Assembly (NCBI GenBank): GCA_036936605.1
Contig: JAUPFV010000002.1
Location: forward strand, 267,662,770-267,726,769
From: Limnanthes douglasii subsp. nivea
Lineage: Eukaryota > Streptophyta > Magnoliopsida > Brassicales > Limnanthaceae
Direction: 5' to 3'
DNA length: 64,000 nt
A model generated the notes under the pieces. It made no database searches. It had not been told where the DNA came from and saw only the letters and a list, made by a program, of their open reading frames with translations. A program made the position numbers and the translations under genes. This document shows positions 33,400-44,689 of the stretch, piece by piece (position 1 is the first letter of the stretch; each line of letters starts with the position of its first letter).

Positions 33400-33480
33400 A
33401 TGTTTAGTTACTACTAGAGTCCCATGTTTAGTTGCACTCGAGTCACATGTTTAGTTACTTCAGGAATCGCATGTTTGAAT
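33400..33480 (+). repeat. TCGCATG-type motif cluster 5
   Basis: Four consecutive units of about 24 bp have the form AGTCACATGTTTAGTTGCACT, ending with AATCGCATGTTTGAATCC. Confidence 0.65.
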
Positions 33481-33682
33481 CCATGAAGTCTTGTATATTA
33501 TTCATCTGTCCTTACTCATTTTTTTAAGTTAAAAATATAGTGGTCTCAGTGGTAATTAATATAAATCGCCATCTTCAAAAGAATTTATTCATATCAATAT
33601 TTAAGCTTACTAATCATATTCTATTGGATAACTTACTGTTTATTTGATAAAGAGTAGATAACTAATGATAACTAAAGCAATA

Positions 33683-33687
33683 ACTAC
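33683..33687. repeat. 5-bp target site duplication, left side of gypsy C
   Basis: ACTAC directly before the 5' LTR, repeated at 43408-43412. Five bases is standard for gypsy integration. Confidence 0.8.
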
Positions 33688-34046
33688 TAATGAGGTCAGA
33701 TCTCTTTGACACTAACTATTATATATATCCAGAGGGTGGTTCGGATATACCCAGTACCATGCCTCACTCAATAGTATAACCAAGTGGAACGTGACTGAGC
33801 TAGTAGCTGGTCATCTCATCTCTTGGGCTTATGGGTGTTTTAAACTTAACACAAGCCCATGATCCGACCCGGAAGGCCCACGGGTGATTAAATGAGTGTA
33901 AATACCCCAACTAATTTCATTAATAGGGTGATAAAAAAATTTTACTTCTAGCACACACCTTACTTATCTCTCTATATTTTACACTAAACATTAAATTCCC
34001 AAAAGTCTTTCCCAAACTACCCTTCGATAAAAAATAATCCACACCA
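33688..34046 (+). repeat. 5' LTR of gypsy C
   Basis: It starts TAATGAGG (TG changed to TA) and ends CCACACCA. It aligns end to end with 43050-43407. Internal landmarks are CTGGTCATCTCATCTCTTGG, paired AAGCCCATGATCCGACC and GGCCCACGGG blocks, and GTGTAAATACCCC (GTATAAATACCCC in the 3' copy, a good TATA box). Confidence 0.9.
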
Positions 34047-34048
34047 AA

Positions 34049-34067
34049 TTGGCAACCACGGTAGGAG
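34049..34067 (+). other. Primer binding site of gypsy C
   Basis: TTGGCAACCACGGTAGGAG lies two bases after the LTR end. D has TTGGCGGTCACAATGGGAG at the same place. TGG pairs with the universal tRNA CCA end. I do not name the tRNA because I cannot compare tRNA ends here. Confidence 0.6.
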
Positions 34068-34084
34068 ACGACGGTGCCTGAATT

Positions 34085-35610
34085 GCAAATTCAAAACAAA
34101 TAAAAAAAATTAGTTCAGTTGGATCCGAATGTTTAGAATACTCCACTTCCAGAGGTGGAAGGAACAAAAGAAAATAATGAATACACTATTGAGGAGCCAG
34201 ATCAATTAAGGGCTGAAATTGAGGCGTTGAGGGCATTAAAACAAGCTGAGAATGGAGTTAAATAAAAATACGGTGTGTTGGCACTTCACCATACTGATAA
34301 TCCTGGTGAGAATGAGCAGTCCTGAAGACTCATCTCCATTCTAGGAAAACGCATCGCTCCAAGCAGATGGAGAGTTCCACTTCAGAATCCTTTAGCGGTT
34401 CCTCTAATGATGCGGAGCTAGAAGAGTTAGTCTCATCTAACAGAGATGAAGGGCGGTTAAAAAAGAAAATAAAGCTCTCTAAGAAACATTCAAGAAAGAG
34501 GGATAGATATTGCAGGCTCAAGAGGTATCAAGGGAAAATAAAGGGTTTAGCTGATCATCATATTGACCATTTGTTGATTGATCCATTTGCTTTCTAATCC
34601 GAACCATGAATTTTTTGCTACTCCGAACGAGGATACTGTGTTTAGTCGTAGCCAAAATTAAAGAAAATCACCTATATCCGCAAATATATTCTCCGGACAC
34701 CTCCTAAAAAGTTTGACAGTTCCAAGATGAAAAAAGACGATGGGAGTAAAGATCCGGACAACCATCTGGATTAATTTAAGAACTTTATGATGAAATTTGA
34801 CGATGATGACAGAGTGTTGTGTATGAATTTTTCTCAATCCTTCAAGGGGAGTTCCCTCAAATTGTATAATAGTATCCCTCAGGGATCTATAAAAACAAAT
34901 TGGCATATTCTGGGTTGCTTTCCGAAGGAAATTCGTTGGAAGCAAAAGCTTAAAGGTAATTGAGATACGATCATCCATTGCGCTCAAGATCCAAATGAGT
35001 CTTTAAATAACTACATCAACATGTTTGTGAATATAAAAAAATGGTTTGGTAGATTGCTTTGAACAAGTTGCAATTTCCTCTCTCGTGCAGGGTTTGACTC
35101 CAAGAAATTTGGCTGATTCTGTGACCTTGAAGAAAGCTATGACCTTTGAAGGATTGTTAAATCAAGTGGGAAAATAAATTAATGTTGAACAAACTAAAAA
35201 TTCCGTAGTTCCTTGCCAGATCAGATCCACAAATTCGACATCAACACCTCAAACAGCTAACCAATCCGATTACAGATCGAAATAAACCGGACATGGATCT
35301 CATCGGCCCAGACAGAATCAAACTAACCAGAAGCAGAACCAATAAGTCAGAAATAAAAGGGGCCCTTGGGTTCAACCTGAGTGGTTTGCGGATTTGGGAG
35401 AAAGTGTGGTCACGATATATGATAAAACTAAAAATGAAGTACACTTTAGAAATCCGGTTGCATTACAATCTCCTAGAGAAAACCGGAGTACCCATTTTTG
35501 AAAATATCATAATGACATTGGGCATGATACCCATGATTGCATAACTTTGAAACAAGAGGTGCAAAATCTTATTGAAATGGAGAAATTAGGGGCTTATGTT
35601 AAAAAATAAG
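34085..35610 (+). pseudogene. Gag of gypsy C, heavily frameshifted
   Basis: The coiled-coil entry EEPDQLRAEIEALRALKQAE is near 34190, with HEFFATPNEDTVFSRSQN at about 34605-34660. The core is readable only in fragments (KKMKKDDGSKDPDNHL-type sequence near 34720 and NGLVDCFEQVAIS near 35045). Further on are DSVTLKKAMTFEGLLNQVGK and the His/Cys block NDIGHDTHDCITLKQEV near 35530. It belongs to the same family as gag of A, B and D. Confidence 0.65.
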
Positions 35611-35671
35611 GGGAGAGCAGGCCGGACTACTCCTTTGATCCTTTGTTGGAACGTCTAGGCAGGAAGACGCT

Positions 35672-36311
35672 ATGGTAATTAGTGAAAGATTTGATGTGGA
35701 TTATGAGTACCTTGATCCAGATCCAAGTCGGAATCGGGTAGGGGTGATAATGGACAGAACTGCTACTGTTTCCGGTTTGGTCAATTATTTTGAGTCTTTA
35801 ACCATTTTTGGGGAAGAAACTATGACTGCATCCTCTAGTTTTTCAAGAAAGAGGCATGTCAACAGCTTGACTACCCAATTGTATGGAAGGATGTCCATAC
35901 ATTTATACCAAACTCCAGCTCCTTTCATAATTTTCGATAAGGATGACCTAAGAGACATTGCAGGACCTCATGAAGATGTCGTGGTGATATGAGCATCAAT
36001 AGGAGAAAATGATATACGTAGAATCTTGATTGAAACATGTAGTTTAGGAAAATTTATTGTTTTTAAGTTCCTATAAACAGATGAGAAACCCCTCGATTAT
36101 TCAACGTTCAAACAGAACTATTGTGGGATTCACATGGAATTCGGCAGATGTGATTGGGGAATTCGAAGAAGAAGTATTGTTGGGAAAAGGCTCGTTCAAG
36201 AAAATGGTAAGAGTATTTTTTGTTGTGGTGGACTGTTCAACGTCATATAATGCGATATTTGAGAGATTTTGGTTCTCCAAAAGGCATGTTGTGGCGCTTA
36301 CTTTCCATTAA
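35672..36311 (+). pseudogene. Protease region of gypsy C (active site lost)
   Basis: It opens with VISERFDVDYEYLDPDPSR, YFESLTIFGEE and RKRHVNSLTTQLYGRMS, then PFIIFDKDDLRDIAGPHED. The active-site block reads ILIETCSL (near 36020) where fragment B has ILIDTGSS, so the catalytic Asp is now Glu and the Gly is Cys. The flap part NPSIIQRSNRTIVGFT and GKGSFKKMVRVFFVVV follows. The protease is dead. Confidence 0.8.
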
Positions 36312-36569
36312 TGCTTAAAATATGTTGTGGAGGGACAAGTGGGTGTTGTGTGAAGCAGTCATAATGTAGCTAGAGAATGTTATGACATAGCCCTTGCCTC
36401 AAAGTCTTTGGAGATAGTTAAGGTAAACAAAGAATAACATCTATTGGAGCCTTCCACCGATGAGAATGAAATTGATGATCCAAGAGTGGCTCCTAGTGTC
36501 ATAATACCTATAGAGGAAGTTTAAATTCATTCCTTAGTTGAGGAAAAAATTGTTAAAATTGGTACCAAG

Positions 36570-37330
36570 TTGGCACCGAGTTTGAAACAAATGCTACTAT
36601 ATTTTTTATCGAATAATCTACATGTATTTGCATGGTGCAATGATGATGTCACCAGAGTGCTTGTTGATGTAATTTGTCATAAGTTGTCGGTACGAACTGA
36701 TGTTGGGCCGGTTGTACAAAGAAGAAGGTCATTATCTAAAGAAAAAGCAGATGTAATTGTTCAAGAAGTTGATCGCTTGACCAAAATGGGCCACATCAAA
36801 GAATCTCAGTACCCATTATGGACTGCCAACCCTGTTTTTGTCAAGAAAAATAATAGCAAATGGTGCGCGTGTATTGAATTCATTGATCTTAATAGGGCAT
36901 GTCCCAAAGATCCTTATCATGTTCTTCGGATAGATCAGTTAGTGGACTCTACCTCTGGGAACAAGCTATTGTTTTTCATGGATGCATTTTCATGGTACAA
37001 CTAGATAAAAGTAAATCCGAAGGATCAAGATCACACCACTTTTATTACGGATAGAGGTCTTCATAGTTATAAAGTGATGCCATTCGGATTAAATATGTTC
37101 GGGCCACCTATCAAAGGTTATTGAATAAATATTTTGGTAGTCAGATTAGAAAAAATATGGAATTTTACATAGATGGCATGATGGTGAAGAGCCTTGAAGA
37201 AGATACATATATATCCAATCTTCAAGAAACGTTTTCTAACTTAGAGGCTATCAATTTAAAATTAAACACTGATAAATGTGTTTTTGGGTCCGGTCTGGAA
37301 ATTTCTTGGGTTATGTTGTAAGTGAAAATG
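36570..37330 (+). pseudogene. Reverse transcriptase of gypsy C
   Basis: The pre-RT segment LSNNLHVFAWCNDDVTRV leads into NPVFVKKNNSKWCACIEFID, LNRACPKDPYHVLRIDQLVD and LLFFMDAFSWYN, then a stop. After a frameshift come MEFYIDGMMVKSLEED and SNLEAINLKLNTDKCVFGS. YIDG replaces the YIDD palm motif, removing a catalytic Asp. The frame changes at least three times. Confidence 0.8.
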
Positions 37331-37370
37331 GATTCAACCTGATCTGGATCAACTCAATGCTCTATTATTT

Positions 37371-37801
37371 ATGGACCCTCCTCAGAGCACTAAAGAAGTT
37401 CAAAGATTAACCGGAAGCTTGGCTGCATTGAACAAATTTATTTCAAAATCATCAGACAAGTGTGCTCTATTTTTCCAAGTATTAAGGAATGTCAAAGACT
37501 TTAACTGGTCTCCGCAGTGTGATCAAGCATTTCTTGAAATCAAGAAGCATTTGTCTTCACCCAAGGCACTCTTTAAACTTGTTCAGGGGAGAAACTTTAT
37601 ATGTACTTAGTTGTGTCAGAGTATGCAGTAAGTGTTGTGCTAGTAAGAGAAGTGGATAATTACCCTCGTCTGGTTTATTATTTTATCAAAAGTCTGCTAG
37701 ATGCTGAAAAAAGATATTTGAAGTTAGAAAATTTGTCCTTGGCATTAGTAATCGCAGCAAGAAAAATAAGACCATACTTCCAAACTCATTTCATTGTCTG
37801 A
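37371..37801 (+). pseudogene. Native RNase H of gypsy C
   Basis: The connection block STKEVQRLTGSLAALNKFIS, FFQVLRNVKDFNWSPQCDQA and FLEIKKHLSSPKALFKLV precedes YLVVSEYAVSVVLVREVDN, YFIKSLLDAEKRYLKLENLS and IRPYFQTHFIV. One frameshift lies near 37605. This is the RNase H fused to RT in gypsy elements. Confidence 0.75.
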
Positions 37802-37859
37802 ACGTTTTTTCCTCTAAAGAATGTTCTCTAAAAGGCTGATATATCAAGTAGAATGATCA

Positions 37860-38400
37860 AGTGGTCAGTTCAGCTGAGTGATTATGACATTGATTTTGCA
37901 CCACGAACATCGGTTAAATCCCAATCAGTGGTTGATTTCCTGGTAAAGTTTCATGCTGATAGACTCCCCATGAAAATGCAAGAAAACCAATAGAAAAAAG
38001 AATGGGTAGTTTGAACTGATGGTGGGTCTAGTACTATGGGGTGTGGGGCTGGAATTTTCTTAACTTCTCCTTATGGTGATACTATGTACCAGGCCTGCAA
38101 CAATGAATCTAAATATGAAGCAGCTGTAATTGGTCTCAAGCTAGTAGATGTGGGGCGAAAAGAGTCTGATTAATAAGTGACACCCAACTACTTATTCACC
38201 ATGCTTAGGGCAAATCTACGGAAAAGAAGGAACAATTGATAAAATATTTGCTCATGTTGAGAGAAGTTGCTGCAAATTTTAAAAGTATCTAGTATGAACA
38301 TATCTCTAGATCGAAGAATACTATGGCAGAATCTTTAGCAACCATAGCCTATTTTGAATCTTCCCCATGGATTCTGATGCTAGAGTGTTCATCAATACAA
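37860..38400 (+). pseudogene. Second (archaeal-type) RNase H of gypsy C
   Basis: The linker IDFAPRTSVKSQSVVDFLVK precedes TDGGSSTMGCGAGIFLTSPY and NNESKYEAAVIGLKLVD. This gives the DGGSS and NEAEYEA-type motifs of the extra RNase H that define the Tat clade. Stops follow near 38170. The part after that is fragmentary. Confidence 0.75.
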
Positions 38401-38564
38401 ATAAGCCAAGAAAAATGTAAAGAGAATGAAGAGAGTATGAGCATATTTGTCATTCAACCCAAAGACTAGAGGTATGATATCTTTCAGTTTATTTACATAG
38501 GCATTTACCTCCGGATAAAGCCCTAGCTAAAAAAACTAAATACAAAGCTTGTAGTTTCCTGGTA

Positions 38565-39590
38565 TTGAAAGAAGTTCTTTATAAGAAATCATTGAACAGA
38601 CCTCTCTTGCGTAGTTTAGGATTTAAAGAATCCCAAAATGTTTTATCTGAATTACACGATGGAGAAGGTTCTGCACATTGTGGCTATAAGGCCTTAACCA
38701 GAAGAGTCTTATTAGCAGGGTACTATTGGCCAACGATAATGGAAAATGCCAAAGATATGATCAAGAAGTGTGATTCTTGCCAGAAATATGCGAATGAAAT
38801 CCATGTGCCAACGGTTCTTATGGAGTCCATATCTGAACCAATACATTTTCATAAATGGGGTTGGATTTGGTTGGGCCTCTTCCCATAGCATCTGGTGGAT
38901 ATCGAACGATAATAGTTACTATTGACTATTTCTCTAAGTGGATAGAGGCAACTTTCTTAGCTAGAACCACTTCTAATGCAATTATAAAATTCATTTTATC
39001 CAACACATGTTGCCGATTTGGAGTTCCCCAGAAGATTACCACCGATAATAGGCCCAATTTGATAACAAAGACATGGAAATGTTTTGCACTTCCAAAGAGA
39101 TTCAACACTGTTTTTCTTCTCCACTTCACCCTCAAGATAATTGGCAAGTTGAAGTTTCTAATTGAACGATCATGTCCAAGCTAAAAGAGAATCTGGAAGG
39201 AGCTGTAGTGAAATGGCCAAGTTCTTACCGAACTACTTCTCGGATTTCTACACAAGAATCCCATTTTGCTCTCATTTATGGGATGGACGCAATCACACCC
39301 ATAGAAGATACTTTACCATCTTTCAGAATCCAAAGCTATTCTAAACAAACCAATGATACGGAAGTTAGTACCTAGTTGGACTTGATTGAAAAAAGAAGAG
39401 TCAAAGTACATTTGAGAACAACACACTATCAGGGTTTAATGATGAGCAGATTCGCGTCCAAAGTTAAAAGAAGAGACTTTCAATTGGGAGACAAAGTCTT
39501 GAGGTGTCCAGGGTTTTCAATAATATCTTATGACTTATTTAAAAGTCTGGTGCAAATTCTTGACCATAGTATGAGGTGATCGGATAAATT
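38565..39590 (+). pseudogene. Integrase of gypsy C
   Basis: The zinc-binding domain reads LSELHDGEGSAHCGYKALTR, VLLAGYYWPTIMENAKDMIK and KCDSCQKYANEIHVP. The core, after a frameshift at about 38870, reads MGLDLVGPLPIASGGYRT with the first catalytic Asp, FSKWIEATFLAR, and FGVPQKITTDN with the second. The VEVSN segment and LKENLEGAVVKWPSSY with SHFALIYGMDAITPIED follow in other frames, then the C-terminus RRDFQLGDKVLR. It is non-functional because of several frameshifts. Its role was to insert the cDNA. Confidence 0.8.
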
Positions 39591-39898
39591 AAATACTCAT
39601 TAAATACCCCAGCTCTCAAATGAAGTATCTTTGAATTGATCGGATTTGTTAAATACTTGTGATTAGAGGCATTCAATGATTAGTAAACATGTATTTAACA
39701 AATCGGAAATATTAAAAGCTATTTAAAACATTGAATGTGAGAAGATAATATGATTTGTACAAAAGAAATATGCAATATTAAACTTGATTGGAACAAGTCT
39801 GATCCACAATGCACAAAATACCTTGACCATTCAAGGACTTCGGTTCATAAGGCAGGAATTCCAAAAACATAACAAAATGCCTTGGCCGTTCAAGGGCT
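39591..39898. other. Spacer between pol and antisense ORF of gypsy C
   Basis: Short imperfect repeats of the type TTTGTTAAATACTTGTGATT and TTAAATACCCCAGC are seen, a weak counterpart of the tandem repeat blocks in A and D. No coding capacity. Confidence 0.45.
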
Positions 39899-39935
39899 TT
39901 AGTTTTGAAAAAACACACAAAATAACATCATGACC

Positions 39936-42631
39936 TTAGGGTTTTTTCTCTTCGGCTTCTTCATTACTTTTACCTTTCTTGGGACTTTTGAGTTCAGTGC
40001 TTGAACTCTCACAAGTTCCTTCATCAGAGTCTTCTTCACTTGAATAGTTGTGCTTGTCATCATCTTCCAGGGTATGGAGAGGAATCTCCTTGTATGGTAC
40101 GAACCTCCACAAAAGACCAAGGGTTCTCTTCAGAAACGTTTCATGGAACAACAAAACCATGTCCGATTAAACCCCATTGTCTCTTTTCTCCAAATAATCC
40201 ACCACTCCAGCAGCATACTATTCTATCCCTGCAGCTATTTGTTGAGCTTGTTGGCTCACTAAAGAAGCATTCTCATTTTCATTCTCCTTGAGAAACTTCT
40301 TTCAATTGATTTTATCTTCGGATAAAGTGTTGAAGTGTTGGCATTAGTAGTTTGTTGGTCCTTCAAATATTTTATCTCTGTTGAAGTAGTAGTTTCCAGT
40401 CCGGAATACTTGGTCCGGAGATCCTAGTGAGCACTTTTTGCTTGGCGCAGTTCGGTAGCCAACTCCTCTTTTTCCGTCTTTAAGGTTTCTATACTTTGCT
40501 GAGCAATAGAGAGATCATTATTCAAGCCTGGTTTTATGTGGTTAGAGAAGTTATAGTCGTTGTTTGCTCCCTCACTTGACTTTCTAGGTCAACTATCGGA
40601 CGAATATAACCCAAGATGGCATGGCTTAGAGTATATTTCTCGCTTGATATCTCGTACGACTCGCCATTATGGGTAACAGCATTGGCCGCAAAGGCATGAG
40701 GGAAAGTTCGTTCGAAGTCATCTTTGCCAAGTCACTGAAGTACATGTTTTGAAACACATCCAAATTAACATCTTCCTCGGAAGTTCCTTGTTCGGCCGGT
40801 AGGAATGTTTGAGAAGGAGGGTTAGGTGGAATTTTTTCTTGTGGAGGAAAATCAGCAGGATTGGAAGGAGGAAGCTCAATAGGATCGGAAGAAGGAAGTT
40901 TGGTAGGACAAAGTACCATCCTTGATCCTATAATCTTTCCTTATAATCTGGGGCGGATGATAAGATCCGCTAGCTTCATTGACTGTAACTTCAACTGCCT
41001 CTAGCAAAGCGGCGTTGATTCCTTCTTGGTTTTCTGAACGGACCCCTTCGGCGACTTGTTGAGATGGGTCAACTTTAGTTTTCTTCTTGTTTTTGCTCTT
41101 TATCTTGTCCAGGTGACTAAGGGCTTTGTTTCGGGAAGGCAAATGAAGTTTGCCATCCTTAGCCTCAGCTTTCTTCAAAATAACATCTGCAGGAGGAGGA
41201 GTGGTCAGCTGCTCTCAAGTAAGATCTATACTCCCCGTAGTATTCCAAAGGTGAGACCTTACGAAGTTTCCAAAAGTAAAGCAGTTGTGGAAACCTAATC
41301 CCCATCCCTCTGATGCCCATTCGTTTATATTGGTACAGGTAGTTTGGCATGCTTCTAGGTGCTCTGGGAACTTTTTTGAAAATACTACAACAAAACACAA
41401 TAATCAGTTCAAAATATTAACATAACATTTATAAACCAATAAAAATACGAACAAGTATTACTTGGAATTTTACAGCGGCTGGTCAGTTGGCTTGGATTTG
41501 TGGTGGAGTTTATCTTTATGCCATTCTCCCATGCTCCGCCAATAAAAAGTAATTGAGTCCTATATGGCTTCTCAAACTCTAACTAATCGTTTACCACCTT
41601 GTAGTCATTGCCCATGCTGTAATAGTAAGAAAGAATATAGTGGTTTCTGGATAGACCAGACACGGCAGCAAATTGCTCCATGGGTAGAGGAAATTTTGAT
41701 AGTCTAGATGCCATTATACCGGCCATCAACGTATATCATGTGTTTGGGCTCAGTTGACTTGGACATAACTTTATTAGGTGGAAATAGTTGACTATTTATG
41801 GATCCAAAGGAAACTGAAAGCCCCAATTGAGCACCTTAGTATATACCACCAACTCGTGGGATTTACAGTCCATAAGGGTCTCTAAGTGACTGGAATTCTC
41901 ACTTTAACAGAATAAAGAAAGCCCTATTTTGTTCAGATCCGACCCAACTCAGCAGTATGGGTGTATACATAAGCAATATTTTGAAGGGCTATCAAATACT
42001 TCACACTAAACTTTTCAAAGTTTGGCCCAACTTTCCCTTCCAAATACTCCGGAAGTGAATCAGGATTGGATAAGCCCATTTTCACTCTGGTTGTCCGATC
42101 TGCTGCATCTTCTGTCTGTCTGGAAATCTCAAAGGGAGTGTCTTCCAGACTGTCCTCCATGGTCTCCTCCATTACATTTGACTATTGTTCGGACGGTTTG
42201 AACTCTGATGGGGGATTTATTGTCTCTAAACTAGCAGCTTTCGAATAAGAGGGAGTACTTTTGGCTTTAGACGAGCAAGTTACCATACGAGGGGTGGATT
42301 TCTCAGCATCTGAACCCATGGCCAAGAAAGGTGAAGGTTACCTAACACTAGAAACTGATTTTTCTTTAGGTATAGGGTTTTAAGACTCTTGAAGTGAAGA
42401 CCCTGATTCTAAGGGAGATAGGGTTGAGATAAAAGATGATTTTCTAACTTTTGATGTCTTTGATAATGATGAGCTCTTGTATGTGTTTGGTTTTGACTGA
42501 ATAATTTCTCCACCAGGAGAGGCAGGGAGCCCAGTTGCGATTCTTGCGTCTTTTATGGCTCTTACCAAGTTGGATAAGTTTAACCAACCTCCTTTCACCA
42601 ATGCGTTTCTAGCTGTGAACATATAATCCAC
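39936..42631 (-). pseudogene. Antisense extra ORF (aORF) of gypsy C
   Basis: On the reverse strand ATG 42631 gives MDYMFTARNALVKGGWLNLS and continues with ARIATGLPASPGGEIIQS. Later blocks are SRLSKFPLPMEQFAAVSGLS and YILSYYYSMGNDYKVVND (41720-41585), FIGGAWENGIKIN (about 41545), the lysine-rich LHLPSRNKALSHLDKIKSK (41140), YHPPQIIRKDYRIKDG, then YTLSHAILGYIRPIVDLE (40640-40590), a coiled coil, and the tail VLLFHETFLKRTLGLLWRFV with acidic EEDSDEGTCESSSTE, stop at 39936. The same blocks occur in A and D. A polar coiled-coil protein is indicated. Function unknown; convergent with gag-pol. Confidence 0.65.
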
Positions 42632-43036
42632 CCAGACACAACTTTAAGAGATTTTCAAGTTTTCTCTCTCTATAAATTTTTTATTTTTAGAGAGATAAAC
42701 AGTAAAACTCATTTAAATAGAGATGAAGTGGTGGGAGTTCACCTATGGGAAGTTGAATCAATCAAAGTAATGATTAGGGGCTAGGAAGTATGGGGATTCC
42801 ACCCTAAGTTACTTTTTAGCCACGTAGGTACAAGAATCTAAGAGAAACAACGGATGAGAGGTCAAACCAAAACTCGACACGTGTCCTACGTCAGAAAAAA
42901 TGACTTTTGGAATTCATAACTACAAGTTAATCTCTTCAAATTCGATCTAGATTCACATCGGACACATCGAACTTCACCTTGGATACAAACTAAGTTTTAT
43001 TTTTCGAATTAGCTCTTCCAAAGTATCTTTGCAAGA

Positions 43037-43049
43037 CCTCTGGGGCTAC
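43037..43049 (+). other. Polypurine tract of gypsy C
   Basis: CCTCTGGGGCTAC precedes the 3' LTR start TGATGAGG. It resembles the A element tract AAGGGGGCTAC. Purine purity is already eroded. Confidence 0.5.
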
Positions 43050-43407
43050 TGATGAGGTTTGATTTCTTTGACACTGACTATTGTATATATTCGGAGGGCG
43101 GTTCGGACATATCTAGTACCATGCCCCACCGAACAGTATAACTAAGTGGAACGTGACTCAACTAGTAGCTGGTCATCTCATCTCTTGGGCTTTTGGGTTT
43201 TTTAAACTTAACTTAAGCTCATGATCCGACACAGAAGGCCCACATGTCATTAAATGGGTATAAATACCCCAACTACTTTCATTAATGGGGTGATAAAAAA
43301 AATTATTACTAGCACACACCTTACTTATCTCTCTACATTTTACACTAAACATTAAATTTCCAAAACTCTTCCCCAAACTACCATTCAATCAGAAATAATC
43401 CACACTA
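43050..43407 (+). repeat. 3' LTR of gypsy C
   Basis: It starts TGATGAGG and ends CCACACTA, and aligns with the 5' LTR throughout. It keeps GTATAAATACCCC, a good TATA box. Confidence 0.9.
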
Positions 43408-43412
43408 ACTAC
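43408..43412. repeat. 5-bp target site duplication, right side of gypsy C
   Basis: ACTAC follows the 3' LTR and matches 33683-33687. Confidence 0.8.
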
Positions 43413-43913
43413 AAAACGGCCATGGAGAATGGGCACCAACAAAAAATGGCTCATTTCATTAATTGTTTTGCCTATAAATTAGGTTTACAACTTCGGTAGG
43501 GTTACATAAAAAACTCACAAAATTCAAAATAATATCTCATTTGATTACCATCTTCTTCAATGATGAGTATAGCTACTCAAGCTCCTGTAATAATGTTTTC
43601 TCTTAAGAATGATGAGAGTCATCATACAAAATGATAAAAACCGATAAATACTTCTCCAGTTTTGATGATAATGAGATATTCTTGTTTGTTGTCCGTTGTT
43701 ATTCTCCAAAATCGGCTTCGGATTCTATAGATGAGGAAGACCTATATTATGGTCTTTCACCCAAAAATATGAAGTTTAAGAAATTGGAGGAATCCCAAAA
43801 GGAGTAGGAAGTAGAGACAAGGAATAGTCTGACCAGGATAAAATAAAGAGGAAGAGTCTGACGAGAAGACATATGAGCACGAAGATGAGGAGGAAGATGA
43901 AGAAGAAGAATAA
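43413..43913 (+). pseudogene. 3' end of mobile-domain gene copy 1 (acidic tail)
   Basis: The segment FDDNEIFLFVVRCYSPKSAS then DSIDEEDLYYGLSP (from about 43660) leads to an acidic end SDEKTYEHEDEEEDEEEE with TAA at 43911-43913. The last exon and flank of copy 2 (52860-53127) end with a comparable EEKSDQEDSEEK and a similar downstream sequence containing GAAAGTTT. This places it as the continuation of the gene interrupted by gypsy C. Confidence 0.45.
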
Positions 43914-44269
43914 TTTTCTTTTGATGTTTGAAAGTTTATATTTTTAATGTTTTGTTATTTTCTAGCACAGTAACATGTTCAACCTTAAAATATTTTGTTT
44001 TTTCTTGTTACGGTTGACATTTTGAATTTTTCATCTTACGGCTGAACTTTTTTGTTGTTTTAAGTCATGTTGTAGTTTGGATTTCATAAATATAACAACA
44101 TATTTTATCTCATTTCGATTTGTTTTGAATTTCAATATGTCTGGTATAGTGGAGTTCAAACATTGCAAGTTTTCAAATAATTTTTTGTATCTGCTCAAGT
44201 CTCAAATTCCTTTATAGAGAGACTTTCATGTTTAATATGTCTGCTCTAACGTAGTATGACATGTCTAAT

Positions 44270-44625
44270 ATGTCTGGCACATTGGAAGCGCGTGTTTAGT
44301 TGCAGTAGAATCGCATCTTTAGCACAAGTAGAATTGCATGTTTAGTTTAAGTAGAATCATATGTTTAGTTGTAGTAGAATCACATGTTTTGTTTAAGTAG
44401 AAATGTATGTTGAGTTATAGTAGAATCGTATGTTTAGTTCAAGTATAATCTCATTTTTATTTAAGTAGAAACGCATGTTTGGTTTAAGTAGAATCACATG
44501 GAGTAGAATCACATGTTTGGTCTCAGTAAGTAGAATCGTATGTTTAGTTTAACTAGAAACACATATTATGTCTAAGTAAAATACCATGTTTAACTTAAGT
44601 AGAATCACATGTTTCTATAAGTAGA
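44270..44625 (+). repeat. TCGCATG-type motif cluster 6 (densest)
   Basis: More than a dozen units of about 25-28 bp follow AGTAGAATCGCATGTTTAGT, with variants AGTAGAATCACATGTTTAGT and AGTAGAAACGCATGTTTGGT. It lies just 3' of the acidic tail of copy 1 and just 3' (in its own orientation) of the MULE transposase. Confidence 0.85.
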
Positions 44626-44689
44626 TGAAGAAATACTTTGTAACATGAAAATTTGTAGTATGTCAAATCTTAAAATATTTAAACAACTT

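Larger units (their letters stand above)
30131..33682 (+). pseudogene. Decayed Mutator-associated gene, plant mobile domain/DUF1985-like, copy 1
   Basis: Coding islands lie between motif-filled non-coding stretches. A TTTTTGCAG acceptor precedes 30127. The segment FIIESKLVKLTTNNVKTIFG (about 30355-30420) followed by LKHGN resembles the entry of plant mobile domain/DUF1985 proteins. Exon 31049-31303 contains HWDHVVKDVVILFIM and IKDYDWSNVINEKLLG. A GTAAGT to CTGTAG intron (31304-31376) joins in frame to LFVFEHTTVVQA, then IPRFYKWWGLDSKSST. An acidic region (31850-32060) and a Leu/Gln heptad segment (32133-32321, LQEYFNCLKERNNHLQE) follow. The 3' part continues at 43413 beyond gypsy C. Such genes often ride in MULEs with a ULP protease, but I see no protease triad here. 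Confidence 0.55.
33688..43407 (+). mobile_element. Complete Tat-type Ty3/gypsy element C (9720 bp)
   Basis: 5' LTR 33688-34046, primer site at 34049, gag, protease, RT, RNase H, second RNase H and integrase on the + strand to about 39590, an opposite-strand ORF (42631-39936), polypurine tract and 3' LTR 43050-43407, all between ACTAC target duplications. My hand alignment of the two LTRs gives about 45 differences over about 358 positions, mostly transitions, so the insertion is old. All coding regions carry lesions. Confidence 0.9.

Noticed and set aside
43413..43440. Sequence after the 3' LTR of gypsy C that slightly resembles a primer binding site (ACGGCCATGGAGAATGGG)
   Set aside because: The matching ACTAC duplications on both sides of C explain the boundary, and no LTR-type element follows.
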